Part shown: positions 40,477 through 48,340 of the stretch, piece after piece
Position numbering within the stretch: position 1 is the first letter of the stretch
Layout of the letters: the number at the start of each line of letters is the position of its first letter
Assembly: GCA_041741455.1 (NCBI GenBank)
Contig: JBGSJZ010000008.1
Coordinates: 1-64,000 of the forward strand
Direction: 5' to 3'
Origin: CALESS01 sp041741455
Lineage (GTDB): Bacteria > Chloroflexota > Anaerolineae > Anaerolineales > Anaerolineaceae
DNA length: 64,000 nt
Program-made: the position numbers and the translations under genes
The notes under the pieces: generated by a model
The model's database searches: none
What the model saw: only the letters and a program-made list of their open reading frames with translations
Told to the model about the DNA's origin: nothing

Positions 40477-42639
40477 ATGACAAAACCTGATCGCATCGTT
40501 CCAACCACCTGCCCATTTTGCGGTGTTGGCTGTAATTTACAATTGCACATCAAGGATGATTTTATTTATCGGGTGACATCACCATTTGATTCAGTGGTTA
40601 ACCATGGCAATTTGTGTGTTAAGGGACGGTTTGGCTATGATTTTATTTATCACCAGCAGCGGGTAACTACGCCGATGATTCGCCGGATCCCGCAAAAACC
40701 CGGCGCTCGCACCCAGGCTTTTGATCAGGCTGAGTGGCGTCCGGTGAGCTGGGAGGAAGCTTTGGAATTTGTAGCGGACCGCCTGGTGGAAATCTACCAG
40801 CGGGATGGTGCCGGCGCCATGGCAACCTATTGCTGCGCTAAAGCCACCAATGAGGATAATTACCTGCTGCAGAAGATGTACCGCTCCCTGTTTCGGACAA
40901 ACAACGTTGACCATTGCACCCGACTGTGCCATGCTGCCAGTGTGGTGGCTTTGCAAATGGCAGTGGGATCGGCAGCCATGAGTAACACCGCGGGGGAGGT
41001 GATTTATAACGATGTATTTATCGTTACCGGATCCAATGTGACCGAAAATCACCCGATCATATCCCTGCAGATGAAAGAAGCGATCCAAAAACATGGTGCT
41101 AAATTGATTGTGGTAGATCCAAGACGGATTGAAATGGTGAATTTTGCAACGCTTTGGCTACCGGAAAAACCCGGCACAGATGTTGCAGTTTTCTCAGCAA
41201 TGGCACATGTGATTCTTAAAGAAGAGCTGTATAACCAGGAATTCATCGATACCCGCACTGAGAATTTCATCGAATTCGCCGATTCGATGGAGAAGTTTAC
41301 GCCTGAATACGCCGAAGAAATTTCAGGTGTAGATCGTGACCTGATCATTCAGGCAGCTCGTTTGTATGCCAATGCCAAAAACGCTGCAATCTACTGGGCA
41401 CTGGGTATCCCGGAACATTCTCATGGAACTCAAAATGCCCTGTCGTTAATCAACATGGCGCTCCTCTGCGGGCAAATCGGCCGGTTGGGTACCGGGTTGA
41501 ATCCGTTACGCGGCCAGAATAACGTCCAGGGCGCCTCCGATTTTGGCGCTATGCCCTGGCATTATCCGGGTTACCAGCGAGTGGATAACGAGGAAGCAGC
41601 CTTGAAGTTTGAAGCGCTTTGGAACATTGAGCCGGGAGGTCTCAACCGCAAGCCTGGGTTGACCACTACCGAGATCATGAGTGCGGTTCACGAAGGGGGC
41701 GTCAGGTCTTTGTATATTATGGGTGAAAACCCGATGATGTCGGAGCCGAACCTGAACCTGACGCGCAAACACATGGAACAATTGGAATTTGTGGTGGCGC
41801 AGGATTTGTTTATCAATGAATCAGGTGCGTTTGCCGATGTGTTTCTGCCTGCAACCTCCTGGGCGGAGAAGGATGGTACCTTCACAAACACCGATCGCAG
41901 GGTGCAACGAGTTCGCCAGGCTATTCTGCCTCGTGGTCAGTCCCGACCGGACTGGCAAATCATCTGCGACCTGGCCAGGCGACTGGAAATACGACTGGGA
42001 CGCCCCAATTCGGTTTTTTGGGATTATCAACGCCCCTCTGAGGTGTTGGCTGAGATGAGCCTGGCGGTGCCGGATTATGCTGGAGTTCGCTATGAGAGAA
42101 TTGAGAAAGTGGGGCTGCAAACGCCAGTTGCTGATGAGAACCATCCGGGCACGCCGTTCTTGTTTAGTGAGCGGTTCCCGCGCGGTCGAGGCAAATTCCA
42201 TCCGTTGGAATACACGCCCTCTGCGGAACTGCCTGATGAAGAATATCCCCTGATCCTGACCACCGGCCGGGTGTTGGAACACTGGCATGGTGGTACATTG
42301 ACCCGCCATTCCTGGGTGGATGACCTGCAGCCCGAGGCGTTGGTGGAAATCAACCCAGCAGATGCCAGTCGGTTGGGGATCAAACATGGGCAAGCGGTGC
42401 GGGTTACCTCACGCCGTGGTTCAATTGTTTTGCGAGCCAAGGTAACCGAAAAATCGACGGTTGGGGTGGTTTTCATCCCATTTTTCTTTGCAGAAGCAGC
42501 AGCCAACGAATTGACCATCGATGTGTTGGATCCGTTGGCAAAAATCCCAGAATATAAGGCATGCGCTGTGCGGGTAATCCCGGCTGAGGAGAATGAATTG
42601 CGTTTGCCGGAAGCTCGCCAAGTGCGTGGGCGATATTAG
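40477..42639 (+). CDS. fdhA: Formate dehydrogenase alpha subunit, Cys-dependent molybdopterin type
   Basis: Molybdopterin oxidoreductase of 720 residues. Cys12, Cys15, Cys19 and Cys47 bind a [4Fe-4S] cluster. The segment HCTRLCHAASV places Cys151 where E. coli FdhF has selenocysteine, so this is a Cys-containing FDH, and His152 matches the proton-relay His. The downstream KHMEQLEFVVAQDLF and TTGRVLEHWHGGTLTRHS are typical of bis-MGD enzymes. The likely reaction is formate to CO2 with Mo or W. AAGGAG is placed 8 bases before the ATG. Confidence 0.94.
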   Translation: MTKPDRIVPTTCPFCGVGCNLQLHIKDDFIYRVTSPFDSVVNHGNLCVKGRFGYDFIYHQQRVTTPMIRRIPQKPGARTQAFDQAEWRPVSWEEALEFVADRLVEIYQRDGAGAMATYCCAKATNEDNYLLQKMYRSLFRTNNVDHCTRLCHAASVVALQMAVGSAAMSNTAGEVIYNDVFIVTGSNVTENHPIISLQMKEAIQKHGAKLIVVDPRRIEMVNFATLWLPEKPGTDVAVFSAMAHVILKEELYNQEFIDTRTENFIEFADSMEKFTPEYAEEISGVDRDLIIQAARLYANAKNAAIYWALGIPEHSHGTQNALSLINMALLCGQIGRLGTGLNPLRGQNNVQGASDFGAMPWHYPGYQRVDNEEAALKFEALWNIEPGGLNRKPGLTTTEIMSAVHEGGVRSLYIMGENPMMSEPNLNLTRKHMEQLEFVVAQDLFINESGAFADVFLPATSWAEKDGTFTNTDRRVQRVRQAILPRGQSRPDWQIICDLARRLEIRLGRPNSVFWDYQRPSEVLAEMSLAVPDYAGVRYERIEKVGLQTPVADENHPGTPFLFSERFPRGRGKFHPLEYTPSAELPDEEYPLILTTGRVLEHWHGGTLTRHSWVDDLQPEALVEINPADASRLGIKHGQAVRVTSRRGSIVLRAKVTEKSTVGVVFIPFFFAEAAANELTIDVLDPLAKIPEYKACAVRVIPAEENELRLPEARQVRGRY

Positions 42640-42669
42640 CCAGGGATCCTTTCCCGGAAAATGTGAGAA

Positions 42670-44607
42670 ATGGCCAATGCCAGCGACATTGAATCCTTAC
42701 TACAAGAGAGCGTAAAGCTTGAAAAGGTTGGAGATCTACTGCCTGCACTGGAGCAGGCAAATTTAGCGTTACAGCACGCAGAGAATGATCAACTTCAAGA
42801 ATTAATCCTAAAATCACATTCCAGGTTGGGCTGGATATTGATGATTCTAGGCCGGTACGCTGAGGCCATTTCTCACGCAGAATGGATTCTGGTAAAAAGT
42901 CAGGCGACTCCGGAGGCGGTAGATGCTCTGGTTGTGAAAGCCACTTGTCTATCGGAAACCAATCAATTAAGCCAGGCGGAGCTACTTTTACAACGGGCTG
43001 TGGATATCAGTCGATACACCCAGTATAAAGCGGGTCTTAGCAACGCTTTACACAATCTAGCAAATTCCATTCACCTCATTCGGGGAAAATTTAGTCTGGC
43101 GCTGGCTGCCATGGAAGAAGCCCAGCAAATTGCTGAAGAACTTGGTGAAAAACATTGGGGATTACCAACCCTACGCGGATATGTCTATCAAATTTCAGGA
43201 GATCGGATCCGTCTACGGCAGGCGTTGGACGAGCTGGTGTGCTTTGCCCGTCCAGGAACCCGGTTGGCAGGTGTGTATTATTACCTGTGGAGTCGGTTGG
43301 CTCTGGATGAAGGTGACCTGACTCAGGCAGAGGAATATCTGCGCCTGACGTTACGTATAGCTACCCAGACTGGCATTCCGCACTTGCAGGTGTGGAGCAG
43401 GATTGCCAGCAGCATTTTATTCAGGTTTAAAAACGAAGTTGCTTCTGCATCCGGGTGGGCGGAAAATGCAGTCCTAAACGCCAGGCAAACAGGCAGTGAC
43501 CACCTGCTCGGGCAGGCATTAATTGAACGTGCGCAAGTTGAATGGTTGCAAGGTGATCTGGTTCAAACTGAGAAGACCCTACTGGAAGCCATTCAACGGT
43601 TAGAGAAACTACGGGCGGAATACGATTTAGCGGTTGCAGGAATATTACTGACTTGTTTATATCTTGAGACGAATAACCCGAATCTTGAAATGCTTTGGTT
43701 GAAATCAGCCCGTCAAGTGATCCATGGCGGTTATTCGTTCATCATTGAAAAGGAGAGAAGCCGAACTTATCCTTTGATCGCACATTTTCTTCACTCCAAG
43801 AATTCTGACTCCCGAGCTGCAGCTGAAATGCTATTGAATAGTCTTGAGCGCCTGGCGCCTCCGCCCATCAAAGTTAAAGGCTTGGGGCAATTTATTGTCT
43901 GGATTGGCAACCGCCTGATTCCGGATCCCATGTGGAATCGAAGGAAAAGTGGCGAGTTATTGCGCTACCTCTTGATACACCGTGGATATTCTGCGAGTAA
44001 AGAAGAAGTATTGGAAGATTTTTGGGGTGAGAATGATCCAGAGACAGCCCAGGACTTGCTGCATCAGGCAACTTCTACCATTCGTAGGACTCTGGAGCCA
44101 GATTTGCCGGAAAAATTCCCATCGCGCTACTTACGGATTGAAGGGGAAAGGATTTTTCTTCGATTGCCGCCTGGTTCATATCTTGACTTTGAATACTTTG
44201 AAACACAGGTTCCACTTACCATTCAGGCGGGAAAACCTCAGGGGTTACAAAGGGTTATTGGAGCTTACCAGGGTGAACTTTTCCCAATGGATCAATATTC
44301 TACATGGAGCTTGAGGAAACGTACACAGCTCAATGAATTGTATATCCTGGGTATGCTGGCCTTATGCCAGATGTGGATGAACTCTGGGGACTATGGATTG
44401 GTTTCGCAAGGAATTCGCCAAATCATTGATCAAGATCCCTGGAATGAGGATGCTATCCTGCTGGGTATGCAAGCGCACATTCGGTTGGGGGATAAACCGA
44501 AAGCGATCAGGTTGTTTCTAGAATTAGAAAAGCGTTTAAAGGTAGATTTACAGCTCACCCCTCGACCAGAACTGATTGCCTACGTAAAGGAAATCCGCGA
44601 AGAATAA
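42670..44607 (+). CDS. TPR protein with C-terminal HTH and BTAD-type activator domain
   Basis: Protein of 645 residues. The N-terminal half (about 1-390) is an array of TPR-like helices (ALEQANLALQHAEN, ALAAMEEAQQIAEELG). Residues about 415-500 resemble an OmpR-type winged helix (RRKSGELLRYLLIHRGYSAS, HQATSTIRRTLEPDL). The last 140 form a BTAD domain (LGAY-type, LYILGMLALCQ, AIRLFLELEKRL). This reverses the usual SARP order. It follows fdhA by 30 bases on the same strand and may regulate the FDH genes; that is inference. Confidence 0.8.
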   Translation: MANASDIESLLQESVKLEKVGDLLPALEQANLALQHAENDQLQELILKSHSRLGWILMILGRYAEAISHAEWILVKSQATPEAVDALVVKATCLSETNQLSQAELLLQRAVDISRYTQYKAGLSNALHNLANSIHLIRGKFSLALAAMEEAQQIAEELGEKHWGLPTLRGYVYQISGDRIRLRQALDELVCFARPGTRLAGVYYYLWSRLALDEGDLTQAEEYLRLTLRIATQTGIPHLQVWSRIASSILFRFKNEVASASGWAENAVLNARQTGSDHLLGQALIERAQVEWLQGDLVQTEKTLLEAIQRLEKLRAEYDLAVAGILLTCLYLETNNPNLEMLWLKSARQVIHGGYSFIIEKERSRTYPLIAHFLHSKNSDSRAAAEMLLNSLERLAPPPIKVKGLGQFIVWIGNRLIPDPMWNRRKSGELLRYLLIHRGYSASKEEVLEDFWGENDPETAQDLLHQATSTIRRTLEPDLPEKFPSRYLRIEGERIFLRLPPGSYLDFEYFETQVPLTIQAGKPQGLQRVIGAYQGELFPMDQYSTWSLRKRTQLNELYILGMLALCQMWMNSGDYGLVSQGIRQIIDQDPWNEDAILLGMQAHIRLGDKPKAIRLFLELEKRLKVDLQLTPRPELIAYVKEIREE

Positions 44608-44647
44608 TCTCGAAAACTCCAACTTAAATCAACTCAAAAAATGTCGT

Positions 44648-44687
44648 AAAAACGGCTCAGGTGTCAGTCATCTGTCAGCCGTTTTTG
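44648..44687 (+). terminator. Intrinsic terminator of the BTAD gene
   Basis: AAAAACGGCT (44648-44657) pairs with AGCCGTTTTT (44677-44686) with a 19-base loop that can form a further small stem. Confidence 0.75.
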
Positions 44688-44704
44688 CTAAGATAGATTA
44701 AGAA

Positions 44705-44932
44705 ATGATTATGAGAACAAAAGCATCTTTTATCATCACACTCATCGCAGATCCAGCCACTGTAAATGAAGTTGCTGGCAAGGTAGAAGTTGTCAAGAAT
44801 GGAGTAAGTTTTTATTTCAATGATTGGGATGAGTTAAAAACTAGAATTCTTGATAATCTGAGGAACAATCCGAATGCAATATTTCTTAATGGTAAGAGAA
44901 AAAATGGAGAAATTGACACACTGGAAGAATAA
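44705..44932 (+). CDS. Small hypothetical protein
   Basis: Protein of 75 residues of mixed beta/alpha composition, with ITLIADPATVNEVAGKVEVV and a charged C-terminus. It has no signal peptide and no recognised family. There is little ribosome-site signal before either ATG (44705 or 44711), so confidence is moderate. It follows the BTAD gene terminator. Confidence 0.5.
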   Translation: MIMRTKASFIITLIADPATVNEVAGKVEVVKNGVSFYFNDWDELKTRILDNLRNNPNAIFLNGKRKNGEIDTLEE

Positions 44933-44988
44933 CCGATTATGACCATTACTATCGGTGAGTACTTTGAGGGGAATCCACCGATCTCATC

Positions 44989-45047
44989 AAGCCCCGTTTT
45001 CAACAATCCGGCTTAGCCGGAACGAGGAAAGCGGGGCTTCCTATTTT
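44989..45047 (+). terminator. Long hairpin before the repeat-protein gene
   Basis: AAGCCCCG (44989-44996) pairs with CGGGGCTT (45032-45039), followed by CCTATTTTT. An inner CCGG...CCGG hairpin lies in the loop. It probably ends transcription from the small gene upstream. Confidence 0.55.
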
Positions 45048-45050
45048 TAA

Positions 45051-45079
45051 TTGACAGGTGAACATGTTTTTGTTAAAGT
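45051..45079 (+). promoter_or_regulatory. Promoter of the repeat-protein cassette
   Basis: A perfect TTGACA (45051-45056) is followed after 17 bases by TAAAGT (45074-45079), about 35 bases before the ATG. Confidence 0.65.
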
Positions 45080-45115
45080 AATATATATAGGCAATCCATT
45101 CGGCTTTATTGAGGC

Positions 45116-45538
45116 ATGATGCAAAAGTTTTTGCGTGGAGCAACAGTCTGGTTTATTTTGGGGACGATTTTTCTATGCCTGGGCTTATGCCTGGCAATCA
45201 ACCCTCCGGTTGGCAGTTCGCAACCAGTGGACCAGCCGATCTGGAATGATGGTAGTTCCACAGATTCCGGTGGGGCGGATACCGGAGGTTGGAATTGGGA
45301 AGGCGGCGAAGATAGCGGGAATGATAGCACGACGGATGGAACCGAAACGGATAGCTGGGATACAGGTAACAGCGGCTCTGATTCATGGGACTGGGGAGAC
45401 TCTGGAAGCGACTCAGGCTCGTGGGATTGGGGTGACACGGGCACGGATTCAGGTTCTTGGGATTGGGGTGGTTCCGACTCTGGTAGTTGGGATTCAGGGG
45501 GCTTTGACAGCGGTGGCTCCGATAGCGGGTCGTGGTGA
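45116..45538 (+). CDS. Secreted Ser/Gly/Asp/Trp repeat protein
   Basis: Protein of 140 residues. A hydrophobic signal or anchor (about 12-30, LGTIFLCLGLCLA) is followed by a low-complexity region to the end built from imperfect repeats such as SGSWDWGD and DSGSDSW. It ends in SGSW. About half the mature residues are Ser, Gly or Asp, and Trp recurs at regular intervals. It resembles an acidic disordered surface or adhesive tail. It is followed after 9 bases by a DUF4178-like gene and then a membrane protein. Function unknown. Confidence 0.75.
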   Translation: MMQKFLRGATVWFILGTIFLCLGLCLAINPPVGSSQPVDQPIWNDGSSTDSGGADTGGWNWEGGEDSGNDSTTDGTETDSWDTGNSGSDSWDWGDSGSDSGSWDWGDTGTDSGSWDWGGSDSGSWDSGGFDSGGSDSGSW

Positions 45539-45547
45539 GGTGGTGAC

Positions 45548-46309
45548 ATGTCCGGTTGCCTGATCGCCTTGGCATTATTGTTTTATTTCATTGGATTCGT
45601 TATATGGATCAATCAAAGGAAATCCCGCCCAACCTTTGATGATACAAAGCACAATCCCCAACACCTGGGTCAAACCCTGGACCGGCTGATTCCTAATGAC
45701 CCCAGGCAAATGACGAGTGTGCGGCATGCCAGCAACTCAAATCGAGATGAGGGAAGTATGGTCCAAACGGTTTCGAAGTTAAATAGCTATCATATCGGTG
45801 ATCGGATCCGGGTTGAGCATCCGGTTCAAGGTGAATATACTGTTTTTGTGCAGGGGAGGGTGACCTTCTCCGAGCTCTGGCAAAAAAGTCGAACTGCTCA
45901 AAGTCCGTGGGTGCCGACTGGCAACAAATTTATTGGCCTGTGGCTGGAAGCAAACCTGTTTGTGTTGGAATGGCAGAATCGACTGTACCTGCTGGATGAA
46001 AATGTAAGGCTCTCAGATGGCGAGATCCAACGGGATTTTGCCCCTCATGCTCGTAAATTTGCCCAATCAGACCAGACTGCCGAGGTGTTATTCGCCTATC
46101 CACCAGTCATGTGGAGGATGGTCGATATTGGTAAATTTATAATAAATTCCGTGGAGGGGCAAGGAATCCAGGCACAACCAGGCGCAGTGGGCCGCTTTAT
46201 TCACGCCAGTGGTGAGGGTCAACGGGCTTTGGTGTTGGAGGATTATGAAAGCGGAGGCCAGGATATCGTCTGGATTGGTTACGCCATTTCAGAAATTATT
46301 AAATCATAG
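45548..46309 (+). CDS. DUF4178-like membrane-anchored protein
   Basis: Protein of 253 residues. An N-terminal hydrophobic segment (about 4-20) and basic stretch are followed by a domain from about 75 that resembles DUF4178: YHIGDRIRV, FIGLWLEANLFVLEWQNRLYLLDE and a repeated-strand tail ending in DIVWIGYAISEI. The domain is a small beta-rich fold of unknown function, often found near membrane or secretion genes. It overlaps no neighbour and lies 8 bases before the next gene. Confidence 0.65.
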   Translation: MSGCLIALALLFYFIGFVIWINQRKSRPTFDDTKHNPQHLGQTLDRLIPNDPRQMTSVRHASNSNRDEGSMVQTVSKLNSYHIGDRIRVEHPVQGEYTVFVQGRVTFSELWQKSRTAQSPWVPTGNKFIGLWLEANLFVLEWQNRLYLLDENVRLSDGEIQRDFAPHARKFAQSDQTAEVLFAYPPVMWRMVDIGKFIINSVEGQGIQAQPGAVGRFIHASGEGQRALVLEDYESGGQDIVWIGYAISEIIKS

Positions 46310-46317
46310 GAGAAGAT

Positions 46318-46653
46318 ATGAAAAGAGAAATGCGTGGGTGGTTGATTCCGGTAATTGTCATTATTGTCACTTTGACGCTTGGACAAGCGATCTCGTACCT
46401 CGCTGCTCCTGCTTCTTGGTCGGCATTTTTAAATCGGGTGCCAGTGATCGTGAGTATGATTGCCTTCTGGGGGCCGATCATCGCAGCGATTACTGGATTG
46501 CTGGTGTGGATCATGATGCGAATGATGGGATTTGCTTCGCTGGAGGAAATTCGCAAAGAATCGGTGGAGCAGAATAACCCGACACCGGCGATTATTTTTA
46601 TCGGAACGTTAATTGCTAGTATTTTGTTCTTGATGCTTGTAATCCGACCTTGA
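46318..46653 (+). CDS. Small membrane protein
   Basis: Protein of 111 residues with three hydrophobic segments (about 8-28, 42-66 and 88-108) and a charged loop (EEIRKESVEQNN). It is the third gene of the 45.1-46.7 kb cassette, with AGGAG before the ATG. No family recognised. Confidence 0.7.
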   Translation: MKREMRGWLIPVIVIIVTLTLGQAISYLAAPASWSAFLNRVPVIVSMIAFWGPIIAAITGLLVWIMMRMMGFASLEEIRKESVEQNNPTPAIIFIGTLIASILFLMLVIRP

Positions 46654-46659
46654 TCCATA

Positions 46660-46697
46660 TGAAAATAAAACCGCCCGGGCAAATTGCGCCGGGCGGT
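46660..46697 (-). terminator. Terminator of the small 46.7-46.9 kb gene
   Basis: ACCGCCCGG (46670-46678) pairs with CCGGGCGGT (46689-46697). On the minus strand TTTTATTTTC follows, so it serves the minus-strand gene. It may also act weakly on the plus-strand cassette. Confidence 0.8.
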
Positions 46698-46714
46698 GTG
46701 AATGCGGAGATTGG

Positions 46715-46912
46715 CTAACCGCGTTTATCACCTTCTTTGACAAGCAGCCTGATAAATTCCATGAAGCTGCGCCATTCTTCATCGTAGAAGTTGATGGTGA
46801 CATTGTTCAGTTGAAGATAGTAGGTGGTTTCGTTATCCGGTTCCTCAGCCTTCCAAGCGAGGTATTCATCGGTTTCAGCAAGTGTGGTGGTTTTAACTTC
46901 GGGTTCCATCAT
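46715..46912 (-). CDS. Small conserved-looking protein encoded downstream of 6S RNA
   Basis: Protein of 64-65 residues: acidic, without membrane segments, with TYYLQLNNVTINFYDEEWRSFMEF in the middle. AAGGAG precedes two adjacent ATG codons; the second (46909) has the better spacing. A strong terminator follows it. Its start lies about 30 bases beyond the end of the 6S RNA on the same strand, so some readthrough could express it. Function unknown. Confidence 0.7.
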   Translation of the reverse strand: MMEPEVKTTTLAETDEYLAWKAEEPDNETTYYLQLNNVTINFYDEEWRSFMEFIRLLVKEGDKRG

Positions 46913-46941
46913 GTGCTCCTTGGGAAGAAAAAGAAGGCTAG

Positions 46942-47118
46942 AAAAAAAGCCCCGCCATGCCGTGTGTTGCGAAGTTTTGAACCTGCAAGCGCAGGTTGGG
47001 ACCTTGTACGGAAGCGTCGCCTTGACCGAAGTCTATCGCGTTGCTGCCAAGTATGAGGGTCCCATGAAAAGAGTGTTGGCTCAAAACCGGGAGTGCAGCA
47101 TCACGAACACAGCAGGGT
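46942..47118 (-). ncRNA. ssrS: 6S RNA (SsrS)
   Basis: A minus-strand RNA of about 177 bases. The 5' arm CCCTGC...TGTGTT pairs with the 3' arm AACACA...GCGGGG to form the closing stem, and seven T residues follow. Between them lie pieces typical of 6S RNA: GTTCGTGATGC, GAGCCAACA, CATGGGACC and, on the return strand, CAAGGTCCCAACCTGCGCTTG. 6S mimics an open promoter and binds sigma70-RNA polymerase. The assignment is by motif and fold; ends are approximate. Confidence 0.85.
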
Positions 47119-47124
47119 TACTTT

Positions 47125-47153
47125 TTTATACCACAAAATGGAATGGGTGAAAA
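47125..47153 (-). promoter_or_regulatory. Promoter of 6S RNA
   Basis: TTTTCA (47153-47148) and TATAAA (47130-47125) on the minus strand are 17 bases apart. The predicted start is about 47118, matching the 6S 5' end. Confidence 0.65.
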
Positions 47154-47232
47154 GGTGATTACAAATTCGTCAAGTGGGGTGATCCAGGGATGCATCAGAT
47201 GGGTGATGAAAATTGCAAACGAATGAATTTGC

Positions 47233-47261
47233 TTGCAGTTTCAACAAGAATTCAATAGAAT
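47233..47261 (+). promoter_or_regulatory. Promoter of the copper chaperone gene
   Basis: TTGCAG (47233-47238) and TAGAAT (47256-47261) are exactly 17 bases apart, about 25 bases before the ATG at 47286. AAGGAG follows as the ribosome site. Confidence 0.75.
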
Positions 47262-47285
47262 AAAGAAAAAAAGGAGAATGACACA

Positions 47286-47723
47286 ATGAAAAAAATCTCG
47301 ATGGTATTTCTGGCTGTGATGGTGTTTTTGTTAGTGGCCTGCCAGGGTGATGTGGAAAGCACATCCCTTACTGTAAAAGATGCCTGGGCTCGCTCTGCCC
47401 TCCAGGGAAATCCGACTGCCATTTATTTCATTATTGATAACCCAACAGATCAAGAGGACGTACTGTTGACGGCAAGCACAGATGTTTCAATGATGACCGA
47501 ACTACACATGAGCTCCATGGATGCCAGCGGTGTAATGAAAATGACTCCCCAGGAAAACGTACCCGTCCCCTCAAAATCCAATGTGGAATTTAAGCAGGGT
47601 GGTCTGCATGTTATGTTGATGAATATCAAGAAAGATTTGAAACCGGGTGATTCGGTGAAGTTGACACTGAACTTTGAAAAAGCTGGGCAAATCATTATGG
47701 ATGTGCCTGTTAAAGAACCATGA
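47286..47723 (+). CDS. PCu(A)C-type periplasmic copper chaperone, lipoprotein
   Basis: Protein of 145 residues. The signal ends in LLVAC (lipobox). The copper-site pattern of the family, H-x(n)-M-x(n)-HxM, is met by ELHMSSM, VMKM and GGLHVML, and LTLNFEKAG closes the fold. The family delivers Cu(I) to the CuA or CuB sites of cytochrome oxidases, and a ba3-type oxidase is encoded 3.5 kb downstream. It ends 4 bases into thpR (ATGA overlap), an unexpected neighbour that may reflect convenience. Confidence 0.9.
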   Translation: MKKISMVFLAVMVFLLVACQGDVESTSLTVKDAWARSALQGNPTAIYFIIDNPTDQEDVLLTASTDVSMMTELHMSSMDASGVMKMTPQENVPVPSKSNVEFKQGGLHVMLMNIKKDLKPGDSVKLTLNFEKAGQIIMDVPVKEP

Positions 47724-48304
47724 AAGAAGCATTGATCCGGAGTTTTCTGGCAATCGACTTACACGCACCCATGCAGGCCAAACTTGAGGAGGTAGTAACT
47801 ACCTTAAGAAGCAAAGCAAATTTACCAGTGCGCTGGGTTGCCGGAAAAAATATTCACCTGACCCTTAAGTTTTTGGGCGAAAGTGAACTGGATCAACTAC
47901 GAGAATTAGAGAATGCCATGCTCCCATGCCTGCAAACCTATGCATCTTTTGATATCAGGGTTGGCGGCCTGGGAGCATTTCCTGTCTCCGGTCACCCCAG
48001 GGTGATCTGGGTTGGGGTGCAGGCTCCACCAATTCTGGAGCAAATTGCCAATGAAGTCGAATCGATCTCAGTTAACCAGGGCTATGAACGGGAGAACCGT
48101 AGATTCTCCCCCCATTTAACCCTGGGACGGGTTTCGCAATCGGCCAATCCACAGCAAGCTCTATTGATTCGTGAGATGTTGCATAAAACGCAAGTAGCTG
48201 AACTGGGGACCATCCAGGTGGATGCCGTCACCCTGATCCAAAGTGTGCTCACTCCGGCTGGCCCAATCTATTCACCTTTGTCGGTTCTTCGCTTTTCATG
48301 CTAA
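47720..48304 (+). CDS. thpR: RNA 2',3'-cyclic phosphodiesterase (ThpR/LigT family)
   Basis: 2H phosphoesterase of 194 residues. Both HxTx motifs are present: IHLTLKFLGE near residue 53 and PHLTLGRV near 132. The N-terminus RSFLAIDLHAPM is typical. It opens 2',3'-cyclic phosphates on RNA ends and can ligate in vitro. It overlaps the copper chaperone gene by 4 bases and is followed by rsfS. Confidence 0.92.
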   Translation: MKEALIRSFLAIDLHAPMQAKLEEVVTTLRSKANLPVRWVAGKNIHLTLKFLGESELDQLRELENAMLPCLQTYASFDIRVGGLGAFPVSGHPRVIWVGVQAPPILEQIANEVESISVNQGYERENRRFSPHLTLGRVSQSANPQQALLIREMLHKTQVAELGTIQVDAVTLIQSVLTPAGPIYSPLSVLRFSC

Positions 48305-48340
48305 AATAATATGACTATCAAATCGTAAAAGAGGTGAGTT

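Noticed and set aside
45135..45563. Alternative frame inside the WD/SG repeat gene
   Set aside because: Long frames in all registers are expected from the repetitive GC-rich sequence. The frame with the signal peptide and AGGC-spaced start was kept.
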